Shown one piece after another: positions 18,584 through 27,386 of a DNA stretch of 64,000 nucleotides. The stretch lies in contig NZ_BMNH01000015.1 of NCBI RefSeq assembly GCF_014646355.1, positions 1 through 64,000 of the forward strand, given 5' to 3'. Source of the stretch: Nonomuraea cavernae. GTDB lineage: Bacteria > Actinomycetota > Actinomycetes > Streptosporangiales > Streptosporangiaceae. How positions within the stretch are numbered: the stretch's first letter is position 1; each line of letters opens with the position of its first letter. The notes beneath the pieces are model-generated. The model saw only the letters and a program-made list of their open reading frames with translations. It did not search any database and was not told the DNA's origin. Made by a program: the position numbers and the translations under genes.

Positions 18584-19156
18584 GTGAGACGCCTGTTCCT
18601 GCACATCAACGTGTCGCTCGACGGCTACATCACCACCCCGGCGGGTGACATCGACTGGCGATTCGCCGACGAGGAGTTCGAGCGCCACATCGACACCCTG
18701 CTGGAGTCCATTGACGGGATGGTCTTCGGCCGCACGGCTTTCGAGCAACTGGCCGCGTACTGGCCGACGGCCGGGAACGAAGTCTCCGCCACGCAGCGAC
18801 GTCGGATGCACGAACTGCCGAAGTACGTCCTGTCCCGCACCGCGCAACACGCGGAGTGGCACAACTCCCACCTGCTCGGCGACGATCCGGCCGCCGCCCT
18901 CGGCGACCTCAAGCGCCAGGGCGGACGCGACCTCGCGCTCTTCGCCGGCGGTCAGGCCGCCACCTCCGCCATCCGTCTCGGCGTTCTGGACCAGCTACGG
19001 CTCATGGTCAATCCCGTCCTGCTCGGCGGCGGGACGCGACTGTTCGACGGTACGTACCCGACGGCGGATCTCCGGCTCACCGACACGCGCCGGTTCGCCT
19101 CTGGTGCACTGCTCCTCACCTACGACCTCACAGCTCCCCGAACGCCAACCCGGTGA
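18584..19156 (+). CDS. Dihydrofolate reductase/RibD C-terminal-fold reductase
   Basis: A 190-residue protein of the RibD C-terminal/DHFR-like family. It begins VRRLFLHINVSLDGYITTP, a hallmark N-terminus. GMVFGRTAFEQLAAYW follows, then an NADPH-site-like DLALFAGGQAATSAI and LRLMVNPVLLGGGTRLF. Family members are NADPH-dependent reductases, mostly of unknown substrate; it is not a true folate-pathway DHFR. The GTG at 18584 has GAGGAG six bases upstream, which decides the start. It is probably controlled by the divergent TetR. Confidence 0.85.
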   Translation: MRRLFLHINVSLDGYITTPAGDIDWRFADEEFERHIDTLLESIDGMVFGRTAFEQLAAYWPTAGNEVSATQRRRMHELPKYVLSRTAQHAEWHNSHLLGDDPAAALGDLKRQGGRDLALFAGGQAATSAIRLGVLDQLRLMVNPVLLGGGTRLFDGTYPTADLRLTDTRRFASGALLLTYDLTAPRTPTR

Positions 19157-19335
19157 TCTCCAAGCCGGAGACAAGGCACGACCCGCCTGAGGGCCGGCTC
19201 ACGATCCTCCAGTCGACACGAGTGGCCTAAAGCGCGAACTCCGCCGCACCCGCGCCGAAACGGAGTGACACTTTCCGCCCTCCGCATCCGTCCCTCATGG
19301 AGCAAGCGTGTGGCGGATGTGATCGGGGACGGACC

Positions 19336-20463
19336 ATGGCTGAGGCGGTAGCCGAAGAGAGCGCGCTGGTCGCCGCAGCTCTTTCGGGCGACGAGAGCGC
19401 GTTCACCGGGCTGGTCGAGCGGCACCGGCGGGAAGTGCGGGTGCACTGTTACCGGATGCTCGGCTCCTTCGAGGAGTCCGAAGATCTGGCGCAGGAGACG
19501 TTCCTGCGGGCGTGGCGCGGACGCCAGACCTTCCAGGGCCGTTCCAGCTTCCGCACCTGGCTCTACCGGATCGCGACGAACGCGTGCCTCGACTTCCTCG
19601 ACCGCAATCCCCGCCGTCCGCGCCCATCTGAGGCAGGACAGGAGCAGGGGCCGCACCCGGGCTCGTCGCCCGCCGAGATCCGATGGCTGCAGCCGTACCC
19701 TGACCGATGGCTGGAGCCGGTCGCGCCCGAAGGCGCGGAGCCGGACGCGGCCGTGGTGGGCAAGGAGACCATCGAGCTGGCGTTCCTCGCCGCCATCCAG
19801 CATCTGCCTCCCAGGCAGCGAGCCGTGCTGATCATTCGAGACGTCCTCGGCTGGTCCGCCAAGGAGACCGCCGCGCAGCTCGACGCCAGCGTCGACTCGG
19901 TCAAGAGCGCTCTGCAACGGGCGCGATCGACGCTGAAGACCCACCTTCCGGAACGGCGGCTCGACTGGGCGCCGTCAACGACTCCGACCGCGCGAGAGCA
20001 CGCATTGCTGCGGCGTTTCATGGACGCCCACGAGAGAACCGACGCCGCCGCCCTCGCGAAGTTGCTGAGCGACGACGTGCGCATGACCATGCCTCCGCTT
20101 CCGTACCGGATCGCTGGTCGTGACGCGGTCGAGGCCTTCGCCGCACATGCCTTCGGGCCCGGGTCACCGCTGCACCGAGCGCGCTGGCGGAGTGTGCTCA
20201 CCCGGGCGAACCGGCAGCCGGCGGTGGCGGGATACGTCCGGCTGCCCGGAGACTCCGGCTACCGGGCCCAGGTGCTCAACGTGCTGGAAATCACGGACGG
20301 GCGGATCGCCGAGATCACCGTCTTCGAGCCGCACCTGCTGGCCGCGTTCGGACTGCCGCTGGTGCTGCCCTCGGACGGCGACCCCTTTCAGCGGCCTCAC
20401 CCGTCTCAACGGGGGACGACCGCGACGAGCGCGGTCGACCATGCTGAGGAGCGCACACGATGA
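19336..20463 (+). CDS. ECF-type RNA polymerase sigma factor with SnoaL-like C-terminal domain
   Basis: A 375-residue sigma-70 family protein. Region 2 has FTGLVERHRREVRVHCYRML and GSFEESEDLAQETFLRAW. Region 4 has HLPPRQRAVLIIRDVLGWSA and a helix-turn-helix in DASVDSVKSALQRARSTL. From about residue 230 a SnoaL/NTF2-like domain follows (LLRRFMDAHERTDAAALAKL). This layout matches the SigG/SigX5-type ECF groups, which lack a partner anti-sigma and may be regulated by the extra domain. The ATG at 19336 is preferred to 19297 because only it has a purine-rich site upstream. The stop overlaps the next start (ATGA). Confidence 0.9.
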   Translation: MAEAVAEESALVAAALSGDESAFTGLVERHRREVRVHCYRMLGSFEESEDLAQETFLRAWRGRQTFQGRSSFRTWLYRIATNACLDFLDRNPRRPRPSEAGQEQGPHPGSSPAEIRWLQPYPDRWLEPVAPEGAEPDAAVVGKETIELAFLAAIQHLPPRQRAVLIIRDVLGWSAKETAAQLDASVDSVKSALQRARSTLKTHLPERRLDWAPSTTPTAREHALLRRFMDAHERTDAAALAKLLSDDVRMTMPPLPYRIAGRDAVEAFAAHAFGPGSPLHRARWRSVLTRANRQPAVAGYVRLPGDSGYRAQVLNVLEITDGRIAEITVFEPHLLAAFGLPLVLPSDGDPFQRPHPSQRGTTATSAVDHAEERTR

Positions 20464-20981
20464 CGATCGACCATCGCGAAGCTGTGATGACGCTGCCGCA
20501 AGGCGACGTCCGGCTGCTGGACAGCGACGTGGCGCGGCGCCTGCTCGACTCGACCGAACTGGCACGGCTGGCGTACGTGGCGGCGGACGGCACACCGCGC
20601 GTGTTCCCGATGTTGTTCCACTGGACGGGCGACGACGTCGTCATGTCCACATTCGCGGGAGCGCGCAAGATCGCCGCTCTGCGGGCCAAGCCCGACGTCG
20701 CCATCACCATCGACGCCGCCTCGACGCCGCCTGAGGTGCTCCTCATCCGAGGGCGGGCGTCGGTCACCGATGTCGAGGGAATCGTGCCGGAGTACGCCCT
20801 GGCCCAGCACCGGTACGCCGGCGCGGAGCAGGGCGCGGCCAATGTGGCGGCGGTGGACCACCCGGGGACGAGGATGGCCCGCATCGCCGTCCGCCCCACC
20901 TGGGTCGGAGTGCTGGACTTCCAGACCCGCCTGCCCGGAGGCGCCGGCGTGGAGGATTTCGAGCGCCGGGGCCGATCGTGA
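20460..20981 (+). CDS. Pyridoxamine 5'-phosphate oxidase-family protein
   Basis: A 173-residue split-barrel flavin- or F420-binding-type protein. The N-terminal part reads LARLAYVAADGTPRVFPMLF and then DVVMSTFAGARKIAALRAKP, typical of the PNPOx-like group that includes F420-dependent and heme-degrading members. The true pyridoxamine oxidase activity is not implied. It is translationally coupled to the sigma factor by an ATGA overlap, so the pair is likely co-regulated, perhaps as a stress-response unit. Confidence 0.8.
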   Translation: MTIDHREAVMTLPQGDVRLLDSDVARRLLDSTELARLAYVAADGTPRVFPMLFHWTGDDVVMSTFAGARKIAALRAKPDVAITIDAASTPPEVLLIRGRASVTDVEGIVPEYALAQHRYAGAEQGAANVAAVDHPGTRMARIAVRPTWVGVLDFQTRLPGGAGVEDFERRGRS

Positions 20982-21523
20982 CTCGGCGCGTGATTTGAGC
21001 CGATCTCCAGTGCTCGCCGACTTGGTGTGAACGGTTACTCGCGCGGTAAATCGACGCCGAAGAGCTGAAAATCATCCGCCGGCATCCGTCGCGCGGCAGG
21101 TGCCGGCACATCCTGAAACTCTCGGCCACGTTCGCGGGTAATGGCGCCCCCTATTCGGGGACCACGATCAGCGCCGCGCGATGAATGCCCGCCACGAAAT
21201 AGCGGTGTACGGCGGACGTCTTGTCCACAAGTATCCCGCAGTTTCTGTCGCCGTCGCGGACCTCCGCCTGGCCCCGCGAATTCAGGCCACCCGGTCAGCG
21301 GGCCGCCGAGGATCATCGAGGCATCGAGACGTCCCGACGCGACCGCGCTCCCGGAGGATCCCGCCCACCCGAGATCGGCACTCTCACAGCCGCCGGGGGC
21401 GGAGATACGCCCAAAAGCGAACCTGTTATTCGATTGTTACTCATTCCGGTCGTCGTAACGGGTGTTTCGTTTGTCTACCTATGTGACGCATCTTGCGAAG
21501 CACATAGCTCTGGAGTACAACCC
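20982..21523. other. 542-bp region with no convincing gene
   Basis: Open frames occur on both strands (for example 21035-21316 minus and 21141-21458 plus), but none has a recognisable domain, a good ribosome site or normal codon bias. The last 120 bases are less GC-rich (around GTTATTCGATTGTTACTC, 21423 onward) and probably hold the promoter of the L,D-transpeptidase gene. I see no riboswitch motif I can name. Confidence 0.5.
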
Positions 21524-22528
21524 GTGAAACCCCTCCCCCGCATGCTGGCCATGGTCGCCCTGCTCTCGATGGCGGCCTGCACGGCGGAAGGCACGCCCGC
21601 GCCCGCCCCGCAAGCCGAACCGGCTCGCGCCGTGAGCACCCCGGCGACGAGGACCGCGGAGGCCCAGGCCGCCGGAACGGCCCAGAAGGCCAGCCAGAAG
21701 AAGATCAAAATCGGGATCGCCGACATCACCCCGATGGGCGAGAAGACGGAGAAGGTGGGCGTCGGCTTCCCGATCATCGTCACGTTCGACCGTGACCTCA
21801 GAACCGTCAAGGACAAGGCGGCGGTCGAGGCCGTGCTGCAGGTCGAGGCCGACAAGCCGGTCGACGGGGCCTGGCGCTGGGTCTCCCCGCGCCAGGTCGT
21901 CTACCGGACCAAGACCTACTGGAAGCCGCACCAGAAGGTGCTCTTCACGGCCCGCCTGAGCGAGCTCCCGGGCAACGAGCGCGCCAAGGACGTCAGCCGG
22001 AGGTTCGCCGTCGGCACCGCCAACATCTCGCTGGTCGACACCCGCAGGCACGTGATGAAGGTCTACCGCGACGGCAAGCTGGCCAAGAAGATCCCGATCA
22101 GCGCCGGCAAGGGCGGCATGATGCGCAACGGGGTCGACGTCTATCTGACGACCAGCGGTGTGCACCTCACGATGGGCAAGAAGGCCGTGGAGACCATGAC
22201 GTCCTCCTGGCTGGGCGTCACCGACCCCAAGGACCCGCGCTACTACAAGGAGGAGATCCCGTGGGCCGTACGCATCTCCGCCAGCGGTGAGTACGTCCAC
22301 CAGAGCGCCGGCTACTACCACTTCCTCGGCCGCTCCAACCAGAGCCACGGCTGCGTCCGCGCCACCCCCGAAGGGGCCAAGTGGTTCTACACGATCGCCC
22401 AGCGCGGTGACGTGGTCAAGATCACCGGCACCAAGCGCAAGCTCGACTGGCGCAACGGCTGGAGCTACTGGCAGCTGAACTGGACCCAGTGGAAGAAGGG
22501 CAGCGCGCTGGCGACCACCGCGCGCTGA
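21524..22528 (+). CDS. L,D-transpeptidase lipoprotein (YkuD domain, Ig-like N-terminal domain)
   Basis: A 334-residue cell-wall enzyme that forms 3-3 peptidoglycan cross-links outside the membrane. It has a lipoprotein signal (VKPLPRMLAMVALLSMAAC, lipobox MAAC). An Ala/Pro/Thr linker and an Ig-like domain (IGIADITPMGEKTEKVGVGF onward) follow, as in mycobacterial Ldt proteins. The C-terminal YkuD domain has the catalytic SHGCVRAT (His275, Cys277) preceded by YVHQSAGYYHFLG. The GTG at 21524 with TGGAG eight bases upstream is chosen. A longer frame from 21221 would bury the signal peptide. Confidence 0.94.
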   Translation: MKPLPRMLAMVALLSMAACTAEGTPAPAPQAEPARAVSTPATRTAEAQAAGTAQKASQKKIKIGIADITPMGEKTEKVGVGFPIIVTFDRDLRTVKDKAAVEAVLQVEADKPVDGAWRWVSPRQVVYRTKTYWKPHQKVLFTARLSELPGNERAKDVSRRFAVGTANISLVDTRRHVMKVYRDGKLAKKIPISAGKGGMMRNGVDVYLTTSGVHLTMGKKAVETMTSSWLGVTDPKDPRYYKEEIPWAVRISASGEYVHQSAGYYHFLGRSNQSHGCVRATPEGAKWFYTIAQRGDVVKITGTKRKLDWRNGWSYWQLNWTQWKKGSALATTAR

Positions 22529-22541
22529 CGGACCGAACGGG

Positions 22542-22628
22542 CTGACGCTCCGACGCTCCGGCCGGGGAGCCCGACCGCCTCCGGCCAGCGCGTCAGAGCG
22601 TCAGAGGGCCAGAGCGTCGGAGCGTCAG
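22542..22628. repeat. Inverted and direct repeats at the ldt/pcrA junction
   Basis: CTGACGCTCCGACGCT (22542-22557) is perfectly complementary to AGCGTCGGAGCGTCAG (22613-22628), which overlaps the pcrA stop codon (22625-22627). Between them GAGCGTCAGA-like units recur in direct orientation. The structure can act as a bidirectional terminator for two convergent genes. It also looks like repeated duplication of the pcrA 3' end. Confidence 0.7.
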
Positions 22629-24874
22629 AGCTTCTCCAGCGGGGCGTACGCGAGCAGCAACGTCTTCTCGCCGCCGGTGCCGAAATCGATCTTGACCTTG
22701 GTCTTCTCGGCCATCCCGTCGACGGACACCACGGTCCCGAGGCCGAACGCGTCATGGGAGACCCGGTCGCCCGGCGACAGCGCCGGGATCTCGCGCGAGC
22801 TCTTCTTGGCCGCCGCCCTGGGCGCGGGCTCGCGCCGGGTGGCCGCGCTCCACGCGGACTTCTCCGGGTCGGTACGCCAGTCGATCAGCTTGCCCGGCAC
22901 CTCGCTCACGAACCGCGAGGCCGGATTGAACGACGGCGAACCCCACGAGCTCCGCACCGCGGCCCGGGTCAGATAGAGGCGCTTCTGGGCCCTGGTGATG
23001 CCGACGTAGGCCAGCCGGCGCTCCTCCTCCAGCTCCTTGGGCTCACCGAGCGAGCGGACGTGGGGGAAGACGCCGTCCTCCATGGCCGTCAGGAAGACGA
23101 CCGGGAACTCCAGGCCCTTGGCGGTGTGCAGGGTCATCAGCGTGACCACTCCCTGGCCGCCGTCGGCGTCGGGGATCTGGTCGGCGTCGGCCACCAGCGA
23201 CACCTGCTCCAGGAACTCGACCAGCGTGCCCTCGGGATTGGCCTCCTCGAACTCCGAGGCCACCGAGACGAGCTCGTTGAGGTTTTCCAGCCGCGACTCG
23301 TCCTGCGGATCCTCGGACGCCTCCAACTCGGCGCGGTAGCCGGTGGCGACCAGCACCTCCTCGGCCAGCGCCGACGGGGGCATGCCCGACCCCTTGGCGA
23401 TCAGCTCCTCGACCAGCGCGACGAACTCCCTGATCGCGTTGAGCGAACGGGTCGCCATGCCCGGCGCCTCATCGGCCCTGCGCAGGGCCTCCCAGAACGG
23501 GATGCGCTCGCGGCTCGCGAACGCCTCGACCATCGCCTCGGCCCGGTCGCCGATGCCGCGCTTGGGCACGTTGAGGATGCGCCGGAGCGACACCACGTCG
23601 AGGGGGTTGGCCAGCATCCGCAGGTAGGCCAGCAGGTCCTTGACCTCCTTGCGCTCGTAGAAGCGCACGCCCCCGACCACCTTGTAGGGCAGGCCGGTGC
23701 GGATGAAGATCTCCTCGAACACCCGGGAGGCCGCGTTGGTGCGGTAGAAGACGGCCACGTCGCCCGCCTTGACGCCCTCCTCGTCGCTCAGCCGGTCGAC
23801 CTCCTGCGCGACGAACATGGCCTCGTCGTGCTCGTTGTCGGCGACGTATCCGACGATCTTGGGGCCGTCGCCCTGGTCGGACCAGAGGTTCTTCGGCTTG
23901 CGCGACTCGTTGCGGGAGATGACCGCGTTGGCGGCGGCCAGGATGTTCTGGGTGGAGCGGTAATTCTGCTCCAGCAGGATCGTGCGCGCGTCGGGGTAGT
24001 CGCGCTCGAACTCCAGGATGTTGCGGATCGTCGCGCCCCGGAAGGCGTAGATCGACTGGTCGGCGTCGCCGACCACGCACAGCTCGGACTGGTCGGCGCC
24101 CGACCTGACCAGCTCGCCGTCGGAGGTGCGCAGCTCGGGACGGCCCACCAGCTCCCTGATCAGGATGTACTGGGCGTGGTTGGTGTCTTGGTACTCGTCG
24201 ACCATGACGTGCCGGAACCGCATCCGGTAGTGCTCGGCCACCTCGGGGAACAGCTGGAACAACGTCACCGTGTTCATGATGATGTCGTCGAAGTCCATCG
24301 CGCCGGCCTCGGTGAGCTTGAGCTGGTAGCTCTTGTACGCCTCGGCCAGGGTGCGCTCCAGATGGGACCCCGCCCTGTCCATCGCGGTCTCGTAGTCGAT
24401 CAGCTCGTTCTTGAAGTTGCTGACCTGGGCGGAGAACGACCTCGGCGGATAGCGCTTGGGATCGAGGTCCATCTCCCGGCAGACCATCGCCATGAGCCGC
24501 TGCGAGTCGGCCTGGTCGTAGATGGAGAAACTGGAGGGGAAGCCGAGCCGCTTGGCCTCACGGCGCAGGATGCGCATGCAGGCGCTGTGGAAGGTCATCA
24601 CCCACATGACCTTGGAGCGCGGGCCGACCAGCTTGTCGATGCGCTCCTTCATCTCCCGGGCGGCCTTGTTGGTGAAGGTGATCGCGAGGATCTCGCCCGG
24701 GTGCACCTCGCGCTCGGCCAGCAGGTAGGCGATGCGGTGGGTGAGCACCCGCGTCTTTCCCGAGCCTGCCCCCGCCACGATCAGCAGCGGACTGCCGTGG
24801 TGGATCACGGCCTCGCGCTGCTGTGGGTTGAGGCCGTCGAGCAAGGGGTGGTCTACAGAGACATGGGTGGGCAC
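22625..24874 (-). CDS. pcrA: ATP-dependent DNA helicase PcrA/UvrD
   Basis: A 749-residue superfamily 1 3'-5' helicase for nucleotide-excision repair and removal of RecA or RNA-polymerase blocks. Motifs are in order: Q-motif GLNPQQREAV, Walker A GAGSGKT (residues 35-41), Ia AITFTNKAAREMKERI, Walker B MVDEYQDTNHAQ, III VVGDADQSIYAFRGA, IV LEQNYRST, V VTLMTLHTAKGLEFPVVFL, VI VGITRAQKRLYL. The C-terminal PcrA-type tudor-like end reads GDRVSHDAFGLGTVVSVDG. It is monocistronic and divergent from the PIG-L gene. Confidence 0.96.
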   Translation of the reverse strand: MPTHVSVDHPLLDGLNPQQREAVIHHGSPLLIVAGAGSGKTRVLTHRIAYLLAEREVHPGEILAITFTNKAAREMKERIDKLVGPRSKVMWVMTFHSACMRILRREAKRLGFPSSFSIYDQADSQRLMAMVCREMDLDPKRYPPRSFSAQVSNFKNELIDYETAMDRAGSHLERTLAEAYKSYQLKLTEAGAMDFDDIIMNTVTLFQLFPEVAEHYRMRFRHVMVDEYQDTNHAQYILIRELVGRPELRTSDGELVRSGADQSELCVVGDADQSIYAFRGATIRNILEFERDYPDARTILLEQNYRSTQNILAAANAVISRNESRKPKNLWSDQGDGPKIVGYVADNEHDEAMFVAQEVDRLSDEEGVKAGDVAVFYRTNAASRVFEEIFIRTGLPYKVVGGVRFYERKEVKDLLAYLRMLANPLDVVSLRRILNVPKRGIGDRAEAMVEAFASRERIPFWEALRRADEAPGMATRSLNAIREFVALVEELIAKGSGMPPSALAEEVLVATGYRAELEASEDPQDESRLENLNELVSVASEFEEANPEGTLVEFLEQVSLVADADQIPDADGGQGVVTLMTLHTAKGLEFPVVFLTAMEDGVFPHVRSLGEPKELEEERRLAYVGITRAQKRLYLTRAAVRSSWGSPSFNPASRFVSEVPGKLIDWRTDPEKSAWSAATRREPAPRAAAKKSSREIPALSPGDRVSHDAFGLGTVVSVDGMAEKTKVKIDFGTGGEKTLLLAYAPLEKL

Positions 24875-24968
24875 CCACCTAGGTTAAGTCGCCCCACCGA
24901 CAATCGGCGCCCGGAATGCCCACCCCGGGAACCGGGTTGACTCCGGCAGGAGCCTGGAAGGGGAGAGC

Positions 24969-25688
24969 ATGCTGGCCGAAGGCGAGATCCACCGCGTACT
25001 GGTCGTCGCCGCGCATCCCGATGACGTCGATTTCGGGGCGGCGGGGACGATCGCGCTGTTCGGCGACAGAGGGGTCGAGGTGACCTACCTCCTGGTCACG
25101 GACGGCGACGCGGGCGGCAACGAGCGCACTCTGGACAACTCAGGCATGGCCCAGCTGCGCAGGACCGAGCAGACGGCCGCCGCCAAGGTCGTGGGGGTCA
25201 CGGACCTGCGCTTCCTCGGCTACTCCGACGGCACCGTGGTGCCCTCACTGGAGCTGCGCCGCGACATCTCCCGGGTCATCCGCCAGGTCCGGCCCGACCT
25301 GGTGATCACCCACCACCCCGACCGCAACTACCAGTTCATCGGCCCCAGCCATCCCGACCACCGAGCGGTCGGCGGCTCCGCGCTCGACGCGGTCTACCCG
25401 GACGCCCGCAACCCCTACGCCTTCCCCGAACTGCTCCGCGACGAGGGACTGGAGGCGTGGAAGGCGCGCGAGGTCTGGCTCATGGGCGGTTCGACGCCCA
25501 ACCACTGGGTGGACATCACCACGTCCATCGACCGCAAGATCGCGGCGCTGCGGTCGCACGTCAGCCAGGTGTCGCACATCGAGGGCTTCGCCGACTTCGT
25601 CAGGACCCGTTCCGCCGCCTGGGCCGAACAGGGCGGTCTCGGCGAGGGCCGCTACGCGGAGGGCTTCCAGGTCGTACCGACCGCCTGA
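24969..25688 (+). CDS. PIG-L/LmbE-family deacetylase
   Basis: A 239-residue zinc hydrolase of the MshB/Bca/LmbE family that removes N-acetyl groups from amino-sugar conjugates. The metal site is VVAAHPDDVDFGAAG (His16, Asp18, Asp19), with the partner His in HPDHRAVGG and a TDGDAGGNER loop. The length and HHPDRNYQFIGPSHPDHR segment resemble the mycothiol-associated group (Mca/MshB/Bca), but the exact substrate is not certain. An AGGGGAG site lies just before the ATG. Confidence 0.88.
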   Translation: MLAEGEIHRVLVVAAHPDDVDFGAAGTIALFGDRGVEVTYLLVTDGDAGGNERTLDNSGMAQLRRTEQTAAAKVVGVTDLRFLGYSDGTVVPSLELRRDISRVIRQVRPDLVITHHPDRNYQFIGPSHPDHRAVGGSALDAVYPDARNPYAFPELLRDEGLEAWKAREVWLMGGSTPNHWVDITTSIDRKIAALRSHVSQVSHIEGFADFVRTRSAAWAEQGGLGEGRYAEGFQVVPTA

Positions 25689-25745
25689 TCCTCGCGTCCA
25701 GGAGCACGAGCCGGCGTGGGCGCGGGCCGCCTGCGATCAGAGGCG

Positions 25746-25814
25746 CGGGCCGCACGGAATCAGCCGCCCGGCCCGCGCGGAACCAGCGGCGCGGCCCGCG
25801 CGGAATCAGCGGCT
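25746..25814. repeat. Three 23-bp tandem copies
   Basis: Copies at 25746-25768, 25769-25791 and 25792-25814 share CGG(C/G)CCGC(G/A)CGGAA(T/C)CAGC. They lie between the convergent PIG-L and vapC genes. Besides this array and the terminator that follows, 25689-25885 holds nothing I can support. Confidence 0.7.
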
Positions 25815-25847
25815 GAACCGCGCGGAGCGCACCGACCCCGAGGGTAC

Positions 25848-25879
25848 GGCGCGCGGCGGGGCACCTCCCGCCGCGCGCC
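25848..25879. terminator. Terminator of the vapBC pair
   Basis: GGCGCGCGGCGGG (25848-25860) pairs perfectly with CCCGCCGCGCGCC (25867-25879) around a 6-base loop. It starts six bases past the vapC stop in the direction of transcription. Confidence 0.75.
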
Positions 25880-25885
25880 CACCGC

Positions 25886-26311
25886 CTACGGCACGGAGCC
25901 GGGTGGCACCACCCAGAGCGACGCCTGCCCGGTGACCTTGGAGATGAGGTCGAAGTCACGGTCGTAGTGCAGAAGCGTCGCCCCGTGCACCTCGGCACAG
26001 GCCGCGATCAGCAGGTCGCGGGGACCCACACACCCGTGCCGTGACGTGCGGACGAGCAGGGCCTGCACGTCGAGCGCCCGCGCCTGCACGTCGGCATCGA
26101 TGGCGAGGCGGCGGAAATCCTCGCGGAGATGCCAGGCGTCGCGCTCGTAACCGGCGAGGTCACGGGCGCTGACGAGGACCTCGAGCTGCGTGACCGTGCA
26201 GACGGCCAGCATCCTGTCCAGCAGCAGCGGCTCCAGCACCCACCCGACGACGGGGTTGGGCATGCGCGCCAGAGCGCTCCTGTCGATCAGGTAGACCACA
26301 CCCGCGGTCAC
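25886..26311 (-). CDS. vapC: PIN-domain toxin, VapC type
   Basis: A 141-residue predicted ribonuclease. The acidic PIN residues are in VVYLIDRSALARMPN (Asp10), TVTQLEVLVSARD (Glu), GPRDLLIAACAEVHG (Asp) and LLHYDRDFDLIS (Asp). The GTG at 26311 overlaps the antitoxin stop (GTGA), the usual coupling in these modules. A frame running on to 26518 goes through the antitoxin and is rejected. The RNA target cannot be predicted. Confidence 0.88.
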   Translation of the reverse strand: MTAGVVYLIDRSALARMPNPVVGWVLEPLLLDRMLAVCTVTQLEVLVSARDLAGYERDAWHLREDFRRLAIDADVQARALDVQALLVRTSRHGCVGPRDLLIAACAEVHGATLLHYDRDFDLISKVTGQASLWVVPPGSVP

Positions 26312-26508
26312 CACGCATGCTTGAGGATCTCCGGATCCAGAAGCTCGGTGTTGTCGCGAGTGGTCCAGTACTCGAACGCCTCCCGCCTCTTCGCCCTGCC
26401 GGCCACCTCCGCCAAGGCGGCGCGGACCGTCTCCTTCATGTTCTTCGTCCCAAGCTCCGCCTGGGCGGCTTCCAAGAGCTCCGTGTCGATGTCGATGACC
26501 GTACGCAT
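26308..26508 (-). CDS. vapB: VapB-type antitoxin
   Basis: A 66-residue protein, MRTVIDIDTELLEAAQAELG followed by TKNMKETVRAALAEVAGRAK, a ribbon-helix-helix N-terminus typical of VapB. The acidic C-terminal part (WTTRDNTELLDPEILKHAW) would wrap the PIN toxin. The ATG at 26508 has GGAGG nine bases upstream; a longer frame from 26571 lacks support. It precedes and overlaps vapC and probably autoregulates the pair. Confidence 0.85.
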   Translation of the reverse strand: MRTVIDIDTELLEAAQAELGTKNMKETVRAALAEVAGRAKRREAFEYWTTRDNTELLDPEILKHAW

Positions 26509-26693
26509 GGGACACCACCTCCGTACCTCCGGGCGCATATCACTGATAGCGATCTTGATATACGCACTCACCGCGTCCGGTCGATCACGGAAAGGCGTGA
26601 GGGAGACCTTAGAGCACCGGAGCCGGGCGCCTCAGGCCTTTTCGCGCAGCCCACGGGTCCGGTGGAGGATCTTCATCCCCCGGGAGACGTCCT

Positions 26694-27377
26694 TCATCCG
26701 CGTTTCGCGGCGAGGCGGGCGAAGAGGTAGCCCAGCGAGTTGGTGGACACGTGCAGCATCGACGGCGCGAGCAGCCCGGCACGCCGGCGGAGCTCGCAGA
26801 AGAGCACCCCCGCCGCGCCCGTCGACACCACGCTGCCCGCCACCACCCGGGCCGTGTCGAGACGCCCCGGCGACTCCCCGGCCGTGAGGGCGCCCAGCGC
26901 GGGGTTGGCCCGGGCCATGTCGATCGCGGGCAGGATGTGCCAGAGCCCGAACAGCGCCGACGACACCGCCGTCGCGGCGCCGGCCCCGTGTGTACGGCGA
27001 AGCAGGCCGTACAGGACGCCCCGGAAACCGACCTCCTCCAGCAGGACCGTGCCCACCGGCACCTGCAGCAGGGCCTCCTCCAGGGCGCGCGACCGGGACA
27101 GGGAGAGCGCGCGGTCGTCGTGGAAGAGGGGGCGGGTGCGCGCCGTCGCCACCCCGGCCGTGTAGACGCCGACCACCCCCAGGGCGAGGGCGCCACCGGT
27201 GAGGGCGCCGCGCCGAGGGCGCTCGAACCCGAGCTCCCGCCAGGACAGCCCCGAGCCGCGCGCCATGGCCACCAGCGCGGCCGTGGCGGCGGCGGACGTG
27301 AGCGGGGCGAGCCTCGGCGCGACCCTGTTGTTCAGGAGGTTGGCGACGGCGAGCACGGCGATCGAGGGAAGCAGCAC
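26694..27377 (-). CDS. CPBP-family intramembrane glutamic endopeptidase
   Basis: A 227-residue protein with about six hydrophobic segments. The Abi/CPBP catalytic motifs are present: LLEEVGFRGVLYG (motif 1, EExxxR), LFGLWHILPAI (motif 2, FxxxH) and MLHVSTNSLGYL (motif 3, HxxxN). Such proteases act inside the membrane; bacterial members are tied to protein maturation or bacteriocin immunity, and the substrate here is unknown. The GTG at 27377 lies nine bases after the whiB stop, so the two may be co-transcribed. Confidence 0.85.
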   Translation of the reverse strand: MLLPSIAVLAVANLLNNRVAPRLAPLTSAAATAALVAMARGSGLSWRELGFERPRRGALTGGALALGVVGVYTAGVATARTRPLFHDDRALSLSRSRALEEALLQVPVGTVLLEEVGFRGVLYGLLRRTHGAGAATAVSSALFGLWHILPAIDMARANPALGALTAGESPGRLDTARVVAGSVVSTGAAGVLFCELRRRAGLLAPSMLHVSTNSLGYLFARLAAKRG

Positions 27378-27386
27378 CCTCGCAGG

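Noticed and set aside
21035..21316. 93-codon minus-strand frame in the region before the L,D-transpeptidase gene
   Set aside because: No domain, no credible ribosome site and Arg/Gly/Pro-rich composition as in shadow frames.
22754..24940. 728-codon plus-strand frame opposite pcrA
   Set aside because: Shadow frame with low-complexity composition; pcrA carries every helicase motif on the other strand.
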